A DNA stretch of 64,000 nucleotides from Gordionus sp. m RMFG-2023 (taxonomy: Eukaryota > Nematomorpha > Gordioida > Chordodea > Parachordodidae), in assembly GCF_954871325.1 (NCBI RefSeq), contig NC_088777.1, forward strand, positions 37,115,366 through 37,179,365. Direction: 5' to 3'. Both the position numbers and the translations under genes were made by a program. Shown one piece after another: positions 12,672-22,829 of this stretch. Under the pieces are notes generated by a model. It searched no databases, was not told where the DNA came from, and saw only the letters and a program-made list of their open reading frames with translations. Within the stretch, counting starts at the first letter, position 1; each line of letters opens with the position of its first letter.

Positions 12672-13097
12672 TTATGAAGTAGCTTTAGCGAGTTTAGATA
12701 ATATATCTGGTTTAACTGAACCTTTATAATCGATAATAATACCTAAATAATTGAGAGATTTAGTGAAAAGAATATTTTTGTTGTTAAATATTAGATTAAG
12801 ATGTAAAGGGGAAGTAGATAATATTTTTGTTTTATTAAAGTTTATTTTAAGATTCATCTGTTGGAGAGCGGAAGAAATTTTTGTAAAATTGATATAATTA
12901 TAATCTTCAGTAATAATATAAATGTCGTCGGCATAACAAAGCCAGTCGACATTATAGAGGTTACAAGAATTAATTAGATCTCTAATTATTAAGTTAAAAA
13001 GGGAGGAGATAAAGGGCATCCTGTTTGATGCCACATTTAATTTTGAAATAGGGTGAGGATAAATTATTGTGTTTAATATTGATAAGACTATTTTCAT
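12672..13097 (-). pseudogene. LINE reverse transcriptase remnant, copy A
   Basis: The minus-strand frame of 141 codons contains the catalytic motif C, LCYADDIYIITEDYNYI, with both aspartates. It continues with MNLKINFNKTKILSTSP (motif D, N-x-x-KT) and SLNYLGIIIDYKGS, a typical thumb-proximal Y-LG-I. Upstream of this the palm motif B (QG-PLSP), kept in copy B, has been lost from the frame. No endonuclease or RNase H domain is visible. The YADD and NxxKT motifs are those of APE-type LINEs (jockey/CR1/RTE-like); I cannot fix the clade. It is a dead fragment. Confidence 0.75.
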
Positions 13098-13206
13098 AAA
13101 TGTACATTATAATTTTTATAAAATGTGTATTAATTTAATATTGAATATTCCATAAGTATTGATGTTTGATTGAATCAAAGGCATGAATATAAGACTATTT
13201 TCATAA

Positions 13207-15080
13207 AAAGTTGGTCAAATTATTATAAAAAATCCTGAAGATCAACTTAACATTTTTGTTGATCATTACAGATCCCTCTTCAATAATAAATTTCCCTGTT
13301 ATTCTATTTCCTCGCAACAACTTATTACTACTCCTCCTTCTCCTCTTAATAAAAATGACTGTTACTATTAAAAAAATCTCAAAAACCATAAATCCTCTGC
13401 TGATAACATTCACAATGAAATATTAAAAATATTCCCCGAAACGATTACTAATTTACTTTTTCCTACCTTAAATAAAATATGGAACACAGCAATTCTTCCC
13501 ACTAATTGGTGTAAATCTACTATCATTAATTTATCCAAATCATCAAACCCTTCCTCAATTCATGATTACAGAGACATTACCTCTCATCCCCTTTTTACAA
13601 AATTTTTACTACTTACATCTTCAATCTTATCTCTAAAGATATTGAAAAAAACACTCATAATTCCATTGCATCCTTTAGAACTGGGCGCAACACCATAGAA
13701 TTAATTACTTCACTTAAAATAAGACTTGAAAAAGCTCATAGAAAGCCTTTGATTCAATCAAACATCAATACTTATGAAATATTCAATATAAAATTAATAC
13801 ACATTTTATAAAAATTATAATGTACATTTATGAAAATAGTCTTATCAATATTAAACACAATAATTTATCCTCACCCTATTTCAAAATTAAATGTGGCATC
13901 AAACAAGGATGCCCTTTATCTCCTTCCTTTTTTAAATTAATAATTAGCGTTCTAATTAATTCTTGTAACTACCATAATGTCGATTGGCTTTGTTATGCCG
14001 ACATTTGTATTATTACTGAAGATTATAATTATATCAACAATATTTTTACAAAAATTTCTTCCACTCTCCAACAGATGAATCTTAAAATAAACTTTAATAA
14101 AACAAAAATATTATCTACTTCCCCTTTACATCTAAATCTGATATTTAACAACAAAAATTCACTAAATCTCTCAATTATTTAGGTATAATTATCGATTATA
14201 AAGGTTCAGTTAAACCAGACATATCATCTAAACTCGCTAAAGCTACTTGTAAATATTTTTCTCTTAATAAATTATGGCATACAAATATTATATCAAATAA
14301 ATTCAAAGTTCAAATTTTCAAAACCTACATTCTATCATCGTTAACTTGTGGCATTGAAACTTGGGATATCACTAAATCTAATCTAAACAAAACTCAAGTC
14401 TTTATTAACAAATCTTTAAAAAACATCCTAAATATCAGATATTCATATATTATTTCTAACTTCAACCTTTGGAACTCTTGCAATATCCTTCCCTTACACA
14501 GACTATTTACAATTACTATGTCACTCCTTAAGACATTCACAACATAGTACTATCACCAATGCTTTTAAACATACACCATCTAATAAAAAACATTATACTC
14601 ATATCATAAATCATTGTATGGACATGCTATAAATATCCTAAATATTAACAATGTTGGCGGTCTATTTCTTATAAACATCTCCCAAAATAAATCCCATTTG
14701 AAATCTTGGCTAATTCAAGCAATCCTTGATTAATTATCTTTTATTAATTCAATTTAATTTTTTTTTAATTACTAATATTATAAATATTAAATAAGAAATA
14801 TAAATATTCTTTCTACAATTTACTTATCTAATCTTTCTCTTCACTCAATTCCCTTCACTCAATTCCCCAATTTTTAATCTAAAATATTTTTTCTTCAATT
14901 TATCAATCCATTTTTACTTTCTCTTTAAATCATTAAATTCCCTTATATCTATAACATTACATTAATACTATATATACAAATTTCTTATTTCTTAATATAT
15001 CAATTTAGTGGATCCTTGCTTATCCACAAGAGGTACCGTAAGCCCTCTTAAATTAAACGGGCCCTGACAGTAGGGTAAAT
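13207..15080 (+). mobile_element. LINE copy B (plus strand), head to head with copy A
   Basis: A longer copy of the same LINE runs left to right and starts directly beside copy A. It holds reverse transcriptase sequence from motif 1 onward: KSSADNIHNEILKIFP-type residues near 13390-13450, LSKSSNP-SS-HDYRDIT near 13530-13580, and FRTGRNTIELI near 13675-13710. The open frame at 13820-14182 follows, then a thumb/C-terminal region to about 14550. The 3' end is at about 15080 (GGGCCCTGACAGTAGGGTAA), the same end as copy A. There is no poly-A tail. Several frameshifts and stops interrupt the frame. Confidence 0.78.
13820..14182 (+). pseudogene. LINE reverse transcriptase remnant, copy B
   Basis: This 120-codon frame keeps motif B (KCGIKQGCPLSPSFFKLIIS) and a motif C in which the second aspartate is lost (CYADICIITEDYNYI, against YADDIYIIT in copy A). 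Motif D (INFNKTKILSTSP) follows. Loss of one catalytic aspartate and the broken downstream frame make the copy inactive. It pairs as an inverted repeat with 12672-13097. Confidence 0.78.
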
Positions 15081-18000
15081 TACTGCCAAACAGTAAATAA
15101 ATTCACTGCACTGGAGACACCCTCTATGGGGTGGTGGAGTGCCCACTGAATTGTGGGATATCTCCCCAGTGTATGATATGAAACGATAGAGGAAAGATAA
15201 TTCTTAGCTTCTAGAATAAAATAATGATTGACATTATCTTAATATAAGACATTTATAAATTATTTGATTGTCATTTAATATTATATAGCAATTAAACAAA
15301 TCTACGACACATTTTAATTGAGGTTTTAAAAATAAATTGCAAGGTTTTTGAAGAAACTATTCCTAGTTTTTAAGCGATTTCAAACTAAAACATTGGGTTC
15401 TTATACTTCGTAATTATATTATTAATTCATCTACAAATTTACAAGCAAAAAAAATAAAATATTTTATTTTTGTTTGGTTTTAAAATAAGAGATGCACTAA
15501 TACTACCTTTTTAGTCAAAAATGACTAATATTATAAGCAGTATATTTATTGAAAACGTGAAGATATAAATGAATTCATCAGTATTTTCATTTTTATTTAT
15601 TTATCATTTTATGATTAATTTCTGAAATTTATAAAAGGAAAAACAAAAATTAATATATTTCTTTCTTATAGGATTAAAATTTGTATGTGTAATTTTTTAA
15701 ATATAAATTCAAAACGTAATAAAGTAAAAAAAAATAAAATTTTTAATGCAATTGGAACCGTCAAAATCGGGACAAATCTAAGAGTCAGAAACTGAAAAGT
15801 GTGATTAAATGATTTGATTTAAAAAAACAGCTAACCCAACATTTTAGCCAAAATATATCACACAAGCCTAAGGTTATATTTCATAGATAGCAGAAATATT
15901 AGGTCATCTATTAACAAAATAAATCTATAGGCCTAGGTAAGATTAGTTTAATTAAAATCTTGATTTAACCATTTATAAAAATAAGCTAAATTGAGCTCTT
16001 TACCATTAGGGGCAATAAAACAATAAACTGCAAATAGTAAGGTCCAACCAAAATCAATGAGACAATAACATACAAACTAAAAATAAAATTTATTTTTAAA
16101 TAAAAGCACTTAATTTTATAAAATAAACTTGTACTATAAATTTTTTCATAACATGATGTGGTAAAAGAGTGTTTGAAAATTTAATAAATAAAATTAAGCC
16201 TATCTATATCTGGAAAAATAATTTAATTATTAAAACTGTTGGATACAATTTGACAAATATGTGATGGTGATTTATCATTAAAATATAAATCAATTGATTA
16301 ATCTATTTTGAAATATAAATTTTAAGATAGAAGGTAAAAAAAATAAAAATAAATGAATTTAAAATTTTTACTATGGCTTGATTATAACACAAAATTGCAT
16401 CGTGATATCTTCCGTTTGTGAAATATCGATTACCTTGATTTTTCAATTCTTCAGCTGTAGCCATTATATAAAGCTTCAAGTGGCTATTATATTTTATGAT
16501 ATTTTTTAGATATCATTTCGAGAATTTGTAAAAATTGAAAGAAGGATGGATGTAAAATAGAATTTATGAATATGTTTGTCATACTGTAGAGAAAGTGGGG
16601 GGGGGGGGGGGGAAAGGAAAATTCGTAGTTTTTAATGTTATTTGAGTTTTTTATTAGAAAGTTTATTATTCCAAATTTTATTAAATGCATAGAAATACTA
16701 AATTTTTTAAATATATCCTTCTGGAGGTCGGTGCGGATCATCGAAAATAGTGAACAATTTGTAAGAAATATTTTCATGAACAGGGCTATATTTTTTCAGA
16801 AACTTTAAAGCTTAACATTGAACTAATTTATATCTTTTCCTTCCATAGAAAATTATGTTTTGGGCGGGATAACTTGTACAATAAATATAATTTTACGGGC
16901 TGGGATAAAAACCACTCTTGTGCTATATCGGTGACTCTCTACTAATATAGAGCTACTCCGTTACTTTCAATTTTATACAATAAATTTACATAAAAGTTAA
17001 AATATATTTATAATTAATTCTAAAATCATAATCTTTTTATTTTATTTAATTTTGAAAATTATATTTTAAAATCTGCATTATATCAAAATTAAAATTTAAA
17101 ATATCGGATATAGAAAATAATTTTAATACAGATCATATCGACAAAATTCTCCTGGAAAATGATAATAATATGGAAATTCGTTTTCCTGAATTAGCAGAAT
17201 ATTTTAATATCATTAAAAGAGTATAAATTTTATTGTAAGATGCGCTGGAAGATCTTATCATTAAACAAAACTAGCAAATTTAATGAGGAAGCATTTATAA
17301 ATAATAAATCCAACAAATTTAATATCAATGTGTCTTAAATCTCTAAAATAAAATATGAATCAAAGCTAAATCTATAGAGCTAGATGAGTTTAAGCCAAAG
17401 TTAATTTTTTGACCCAGTCCAGAGTATGTTTAAACTGGCAATAAGATATTATTCAAGAATTATATTATAAATTAAAATTCGATAAATATTTAATATTAAC
17501 ATTTCATTTTATTATAAGACTCATCTATTTAATAATATTTTATTAATTGTTAACTGCATGTATTGTTGTTAAAAAAGTTTAATTTTGGTCAATTTTAAAA
17601 GCGGTCCGATTAAGATTATTAATAAATTATTGCTCATAGTAGAAAAAATACTTCATCTATTTGCCAAATCTCAATGCGTATATAATATTATTTAAGAAAA
17701 AAATCTTAATCGGGGTTTTTTAAAAATCACGAATCACCCTAAATGTGGCTTTTTACAAAACTACCCGATGTTAAATTCGCTTAAAATTAAAAACTCATCT
17801 ATTTATATATATATATAATTTTATAAAAATATGCTAGAATACATAATTCAATCCTTTTATAATTTAACCCATTTTGATAGAAATTGGTTAGCTAAAATAT
17901 TAAAGGGCAGTGGCAAACATGTCCAAAAAATTTATATTTTAACTATTACTATTATAATTTTGGACAAACTAGCCAGATTACGTTATCTACTATGCATGAT

Positions 18001-18228
18001 TTTTTCGAAATAAATAGTAATATTATTGAAAATCCATCAGATGCATTTTTTTAAATCTAAAAATACTCAAATGAATATTTTTGATGATTTTTCTTAGATA
18101 AAAAATATTTATATTTAATTTAATACTGCATTGCTTGATAGTGTTAAATGATTATTTAGTCATAGTTTATACTTTCTGGTCGTTATTCTAGATGGGAATG
18201 ACAGAATGAAAATGTAATATTAAGATGT
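15081..18228. other. AT-rich stretch without recognisable genes
   Basis: Directly after LINE copy B is a GC-richer 90-base patch (15085-15175) with CACTGGAGACACC-like inverted words; it may be flanking unique sequence. The rest is A/T-rich. A 16-base G run lies at 16597-16612. Frames at 16487-16777 (minus) and 17831-18013 (plus) are low complexity and not convincing. Confidence 0.45.
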
Positions 18229-18615
18229 ATTAAAATCAGAGTTGTTAAAAGATCGAATCTAAAGATCGACGATCCTGGATTCGATCGCAAATTTGTCAAT
18301 TTTACCAGATTTATGATTCTGACTTAAATTGAGGATCGAGATCGAGATCATTTTGTTTAAAATTCGATCCCGATCTTTTTAAAAATTAATTTTTTACTTA
18401 AAAAGCAATAAATAAAATAAAAATTTTGAAAATTAAATTAAAATATTATTTTAAAAAAAATATCTATCTTCATATTTTATCAACTTCCATTCCACCATTT
18501 ATTTTATAGATATATTTATTCATTTCCTAAATTTTACGAGATTTAGAGCTCTTACAAGTTATTTAATATAAATTTATAATAATATATTAATATTTATTTT
18601 AATAGGTAAATGTAA

Positions 18616-18948
18616 ATGCCCATTATAGATTTAGAAGATTCTATTGCTTCTACTATTGATGTAACAGCAGATATAAGTGAGAATGAGAATCTTTTACCAT
18701 TTTTGAAATTACGTAAGTATTTTACTTTATGTGAAATGGATGAAAGCAACTCTTATAATATGATCAGCACCAAATGCCGTCTCTGTAAGAAGATAATATC
18801 ATCTTCCAAAATATCATCTTCGAACTTAAAGAGACATTTAGAAATAATTCTTTTAAATTTTTTTTATTTGATAATCTTAATGTCAACATGTTTAAATTTA
18901 ATTTATTACATTCTTGAGTTGAGCAGGTCCTACAGAAATACAATCTAG
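18616..18948 (+). pseudogene. BED zinc-finger N-terminal part of hAT transposase
   Basis: The frame of 110 codons has an acidic N-terminus, then LRKYFTLCEMD and KCRLCKKIISSS followed by SSNLKRHLE. This fits the BED finger layout: an aromatic-rich start, C-x-x-C, then S-N-L-x-x-H. BED fingers bind DNA and are common at the N-terminus of hAT transposases. After the finger the frame loses similarity and ends, so the rest of the protein is missing or out of frame. Confidence 0.6.
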
Positions 18949-19428
18949 ATACAGATTCTTTATAAAAAAATATTTTTTTATGTAATTATTTTATATTATC
19001 AGATATCTGCAAAATATATTAAAAAATTGCAAAGATCTGGCAAATTTAGTAAAATATTTTTAACAGGCCAGTTCTACTAAACCTCTGATATCTAGTAAAA
19101 TATTAATGGGCCTTTGAAGACATTAAAAATTTATTAGATTATTTGAATTTTAAGCTAATATTTTGATTAATATTCGTAAATAAATTACAATGTTAATTTC
19201 TTTGTATATTAAGTATTAAGTTTACATTTAATCAATATTTATGATATGACCCAAATATAAATAAATACCATACAGATGATGTGCCAGACTTGACTGTAAA
19301 ATTTAAAAGGGTTAAGTTTTGCAGATACTTGATTTGATTTATATGAATAAAATGAATACTTATTTAATAATAAATTAATTATCATTTCATAATATAGATT
19401 TCCTTCACTGTATGAAGACAGTAACATT

Positions 19429-19829
19429 TTGGCAGCCATGATTCACCCTAAATTTAAACTTAATTGGCCTTATATTAATCTGCCACAAAATATGATGGTA
19501 AAAGAAAGATTAGTTGCCCATTTGGAAAATATGCAGGAACAACCATATGCGGATACCTCAAATGAATGTATAGATGACATTGATGCTTTTTTTGGGAAAA
19601 ATACTGTACAAAATGCTTGTTCCGTTAAAAAAATTTTTTATTCAAATGATGATTCCATGAATATTTTTAATACTTATATTAATTTTAAAAAATATTTATT
19701 GAACATATAAGCGCTCCTGTGGAGCGCTTGTTTAGTAAAACTAAACATGTTCTAAGTGAAAGACGCGGATGTTTAAATGATGATAATTTAGAAAAAAATT
19801 TATTATTAAAAGCTAATTTTAATTATAAA
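19429..19829 (+). pseudogene. hAT transposase C-terminal region
   Basis: The first frame (19429-19710) begins AAMIHPKFKLNWPY, the usual A-x-x-LDPRFK-like motif before the dimerisation domain. A frameshift near 19695 moves the continuation to another frame, which reads SAPVERLFSKTKHVLSERRG and NLEKNLLLKANFNYK before a stop at about 19829. The SAPVERLFS and N-L-E-x-x-x-LKAN motifs are diagnostic of hAT. The copy is therefore inactive as read. Confidence 0.85.
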
Positions 19830-20146
19830 TAAATATATTATAATTGTTATATTTATTATTCAATTACAATAAATTTCTACCACATTTAATTTATTTTTAT
19901 ATTAGTTAATTTTGCATCGGTCAGAAATTTCCTTCAGAAATTTAAATAGAAAAAAAGGTCGATCCTGGATTTCGATCTTCTTTTTTTGAAAAGATCGTGA
20001 TCGGGATTCGATCGTTTTCAAAAGATCGGTTAACAAGCCTGATTAAAATGAATTAATTTTATATATATTTGAAATTTTAATCATATTTTTTTATTTAAGA
20101 GATTTGTAAAAAATATTTTTTTAAAAAAAATCTAAATTGGCGTAAA

Positions 20147-20293
20147 AAGTAGATGCTACTTTTTTTTTAAAGTAGCTAATAGTGAGCTACTTTTTTTGCA
20201 AATTAGTAATAGCGATAGCACGCTACATGTTTTTATAAAATAGCAATAGCGATAGCGTTCTACTTTTAAGAGTAGCCCTTAACAACACTGATG
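20147..20293. mobile_element. hAT-like MITE end with AGTAGC words
   Basis: The patch carries repeated GTAGC / GCTACT words and ends in TAGCCCTTAACAACACTG. Reverse complemented this gives CAGTGTTGTTAAGGGCTA, a typical hAT terminal sequence. A related patch at 58225-58343 ends TTTAACAAGACTG. A second terminal repeat and a target duplication could not be placed. Confidence 0.4.
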
Positions 20294-20759
20294 AAGACCC
20301 TGTTCAAAATTTTTCACTCACGGACTTCTGATACCTAACAAATAATATAATTAGAAATAGCTGCTTCTCTTGAAATTAGGTATCTTATTGTGAGTCGGAT
20401 TACTTTATTCATATTCTCAGCTTCCACTTTGAAAAAAAATAGCCATTTATTTTAAATTTGTAGAAGGGATATGAAATTCGTTGCGATTTCATATTTCACT
20501 GTAAAAATTGATATATCTCAAATCCTTACCTTAATCAAAATTTTTAATAAATTTTTCTTTTAAAAAAAATTTTTTTTTTAAATATATTATATTTTATATC
20601 GAATCTCGACCTTTGACTGCCATTCCATATTTTTTTTAAAAAAAGAGGTATTTTAATCTAAAATATACTTTTATTTTTTGTTCGATTGATCTGTTGAGTA
20701 ATTTATTTTTTTATTTTGAAGTCTTTTACTTTTATTAACCTAACCATACAAAACATTAA
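20294..20759. other. AT-rich stretch, nothing recognised
   Basis: No gene or repeat end identified in about 470 bases. Confidence 0.4.
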
Positions 20760-21063
20760 GGCTGCATTCAAAGTGGAGACGAATCCGTTTTTTACATCCG
20801 TCCCGTCAATCAATCTCATTAAAAATAATATACATGTTCATAGTGTGTCCGTTCCGATACCTTCCGTCTTAAGAACGGATTCGGCAAATTTTGAAGTCAA
20901 AATATTTTGACTTTTTGATCCGGCAAATTTTATAGAGTGTTATAACGTTACTTATAATTTTTTTAAATTAAAATCAATATATATATATATATCATTTTTA
21001 ATGAGATTGGCTTTTGACGGAACGGATGTAAAAAATGGATCCGTCTCCACTTTGAATGCAGCC
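20760..21063. mobile_element. PIF/Harbinger-type MITE
   Basis: The inverted ends are GGCTGCATTCAAAGTGGAGA and its mirror TCTCCACTTTGAATGCAGCC. The similarity extends about 40 bases inward through CGTTTTTTACATCCGT. The flanks repeat TAA (20757-20759 and 21064-21066), which fits the 3-bp TWA duplication of PIF/Harbinger. There is a short internal inverted repeat around 20920. No coding capacity. A more decayed sister lies at 60077-60373. Confidence 0.85.
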
Positions 21064-21477
21064 TAAGATTTATAAATAAGCGGAACTCGTCTTTGCTTTT
21101 GAGTAAAATTCTCAAGAATTAAAATTTTAGATTTTACAATTTTTATTTTTTTAATTAAAAATTTTTGTACTTTTTAAATAATAAAATTTTAGCTCTGAAC
21201 TTGCTGTTGATGAATACAACTTATAAAATTGCTCTTCGTCCTCTTTTGAAAATCAATTTCTTTTTAGTTTATATCAAATATTTTGAGCTAGGGGATATTT
21301 TTAATAAATTTTATTAGTTTTATAGAAACCATCAATAAATTAAATTGTTACACGTGAAAACATGTAACATAAATATAATAGTAAGTAAATTTGCCTCAGC
21401 TTAAATGGGGATAAAACAAAAAATTGATAAATTGCAACAAACCAGAAAGTACATAGTAAGCTACGCCTGATTAATCT

Positions 21478-22829
21478 AACGATAAAACTACAACTACTGC
21501 CAACACTACAACCACTGCCAACACTACAACCACTGCCAACACTACAACCACTGCCAACACTACAACCACTGTCAACACTACAACCACTGCCAACACTACA
21601 ACCACTGCCAATACCACAACCTGACATAAAAATGATTTTATCATCCAAAATATTCAGTCCTCTTTCATAATTTTGCATCAATGAATTCTATACAATTCCA
21701 ATATATCAAAATTTAATTGTAGATTAATGATACAAAAAATTTAATTCTTTTATATTATTCCCAACAAAACACTCTACATTATCAATTCTATCATTCTTAC
21801 CAATCTTTACAATTTACCCTTATTTATACCAAAAACTGTTGACTAATATAAAATTGTCATCCAAACATTTTATTTAAATGTACAAAACACAATCAATATC
21901 CTTTGTATCATCATGTTGCCACCCAACCTTATAAAATTAAATCCAGCAATATGTTAACAATTTAATAAGTGGATCTCAGCAAAGATATCCAATTTCAAAA
22001 TAAACAAATTGCAAGCTTAGAAAAATCATAAAAGCTACGCCTGATTAATCTAACAATAAAACTACAACTACTGCCAACACTACAACCACTGCCAACACTA
22101 CAATCACTGCCAACACTATAACCACTGCCAACACCACAACCACTGCCAACACTACAACCACTGCCAACACTACAACCACTGCCAACACTACAACCACTGC
22201 CAATACCACAACCTGACATAAAAATGATTTTATCATCCAAAATATTCAGTCCTCTTTCATAATTTTGCATCAATGAATTCTATACAATTCCAATATATCA
22301 AAATTTAATTGTAGATTAATGATACAAAAAATTTAAGTAAATACTTTTTCCTTTAATATTTCCTTTACTTTTAGATTACCAATCATCCTCAATTATTATA
22401 CATCAATTAATAACCAACAAGTTCTTTTATATTATTCCCAACAAAACACTCTACATTATCAATTCTATCATTCTTACCAATCTTTACAATTTAACCTTAT
22501 TTATACCAAAAACTGTTGACTAATATAAAATTGTCATCCAAACATTTAATTTAAATGCACAAAACACAATCAATATTCACACTTGAAAAGGATAAGACAT
22601 TTAATCTCTTATCTAATTATACTATTGATTCAAATCCTTTAAAGCAAGCTAATATTGCTATAAAAGCAGAAAGAGAAACTGAATATTTTACAAAAAATAA
22701 AATAATTGCCAACAGAAAATAATAACTCATTAAACTTCCTTAATATACCAACCCACAAGAAACCCATATTTGAAGATAAAAATAATATCCAACATTTTCA
22801 CCATTAAACTGATAAAAAATTTTTAATTC
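21478..22829 (+). repeat. repetitive 5' region of the R2-like LINE, with duplicated 18-bp arrays
   Basis: Upstream of the LINE frame lies a G-poor, C-rich region made of two tandem copies of one segment. Each begins AAGCTACGCCTGATTAATCT (about 21460 and 22031) and contains an array of the 18-bp word CCACTGCCAACACTACAA (about 21487-21624 and 22061-22214). Each continues with CATAAAAATGATTTTATCAT and a further shared stretch. The second copy holds about 86 extra bases (22338-22423). The minus-strand Gly-Ser-Cys-Val frames here are only a product of the 18-bp period. The position fits the 5' UTR or promoter of the LINE, by inference. Confidence 0.7.

Larger units (their letters stand above)
9725..13206 (-). 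mobile_element. LINE copy A (minus strand), 5'-truncated and split by a hAT
   Basis: The minus strand carries the 3' part of a non-LTR retrotransposon. Its reverse transcriptase remnant lies at 12672-13097. The rest of its 3' portion runs through 12289-12671 and, beyond an inserted hAT (10198-12288), through 9725-10197. It can be followed base for base against the plus-strand copy B (about 13745-15080). Both copies end at the same point, around TTACCCTAGTGTCAGGGCCC at 9725. Without the hAT it is about 1.4 kb, so it is strongly 5'-truncated. A short piece near 13082-13100 recurs at 13189-13207, marking the junction with copy B. Confidence 0.8.
18237..20041 (+). mobile_element. hAT DNA transposon with BED finger and dimerisation domain
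   Basis: The ends are CAGAGTTGTTAAAAGATCG (left) and, reverse complemented, CAGGCTTGTTAACCGATCT (right). They are flanked by the 8-bp duplication ATTAAAAT (18229-18236 and 20042-20049). Subterminal regions on both sides are packed with GATCG words (for example CGATCCTGGAT), probable transposase-binding sites. Inside are a BED-type finger frame and a C-terminal hAT dimerisation region. At 1.8 kb it is shorter than a typical autonomous hAT, and the middle of the transposase is not readable. Confidence 0.93.

Noticed and set aside
22045-22236. Val/Ala/Leu-rich minus-strand frame, and the Gly-Ser-Cys frames at 21340-21681 and 21995-22273
   Set aside because: They are translations of the 18-bp tandem array, whose period is a multiple of three and keeps all frames open.
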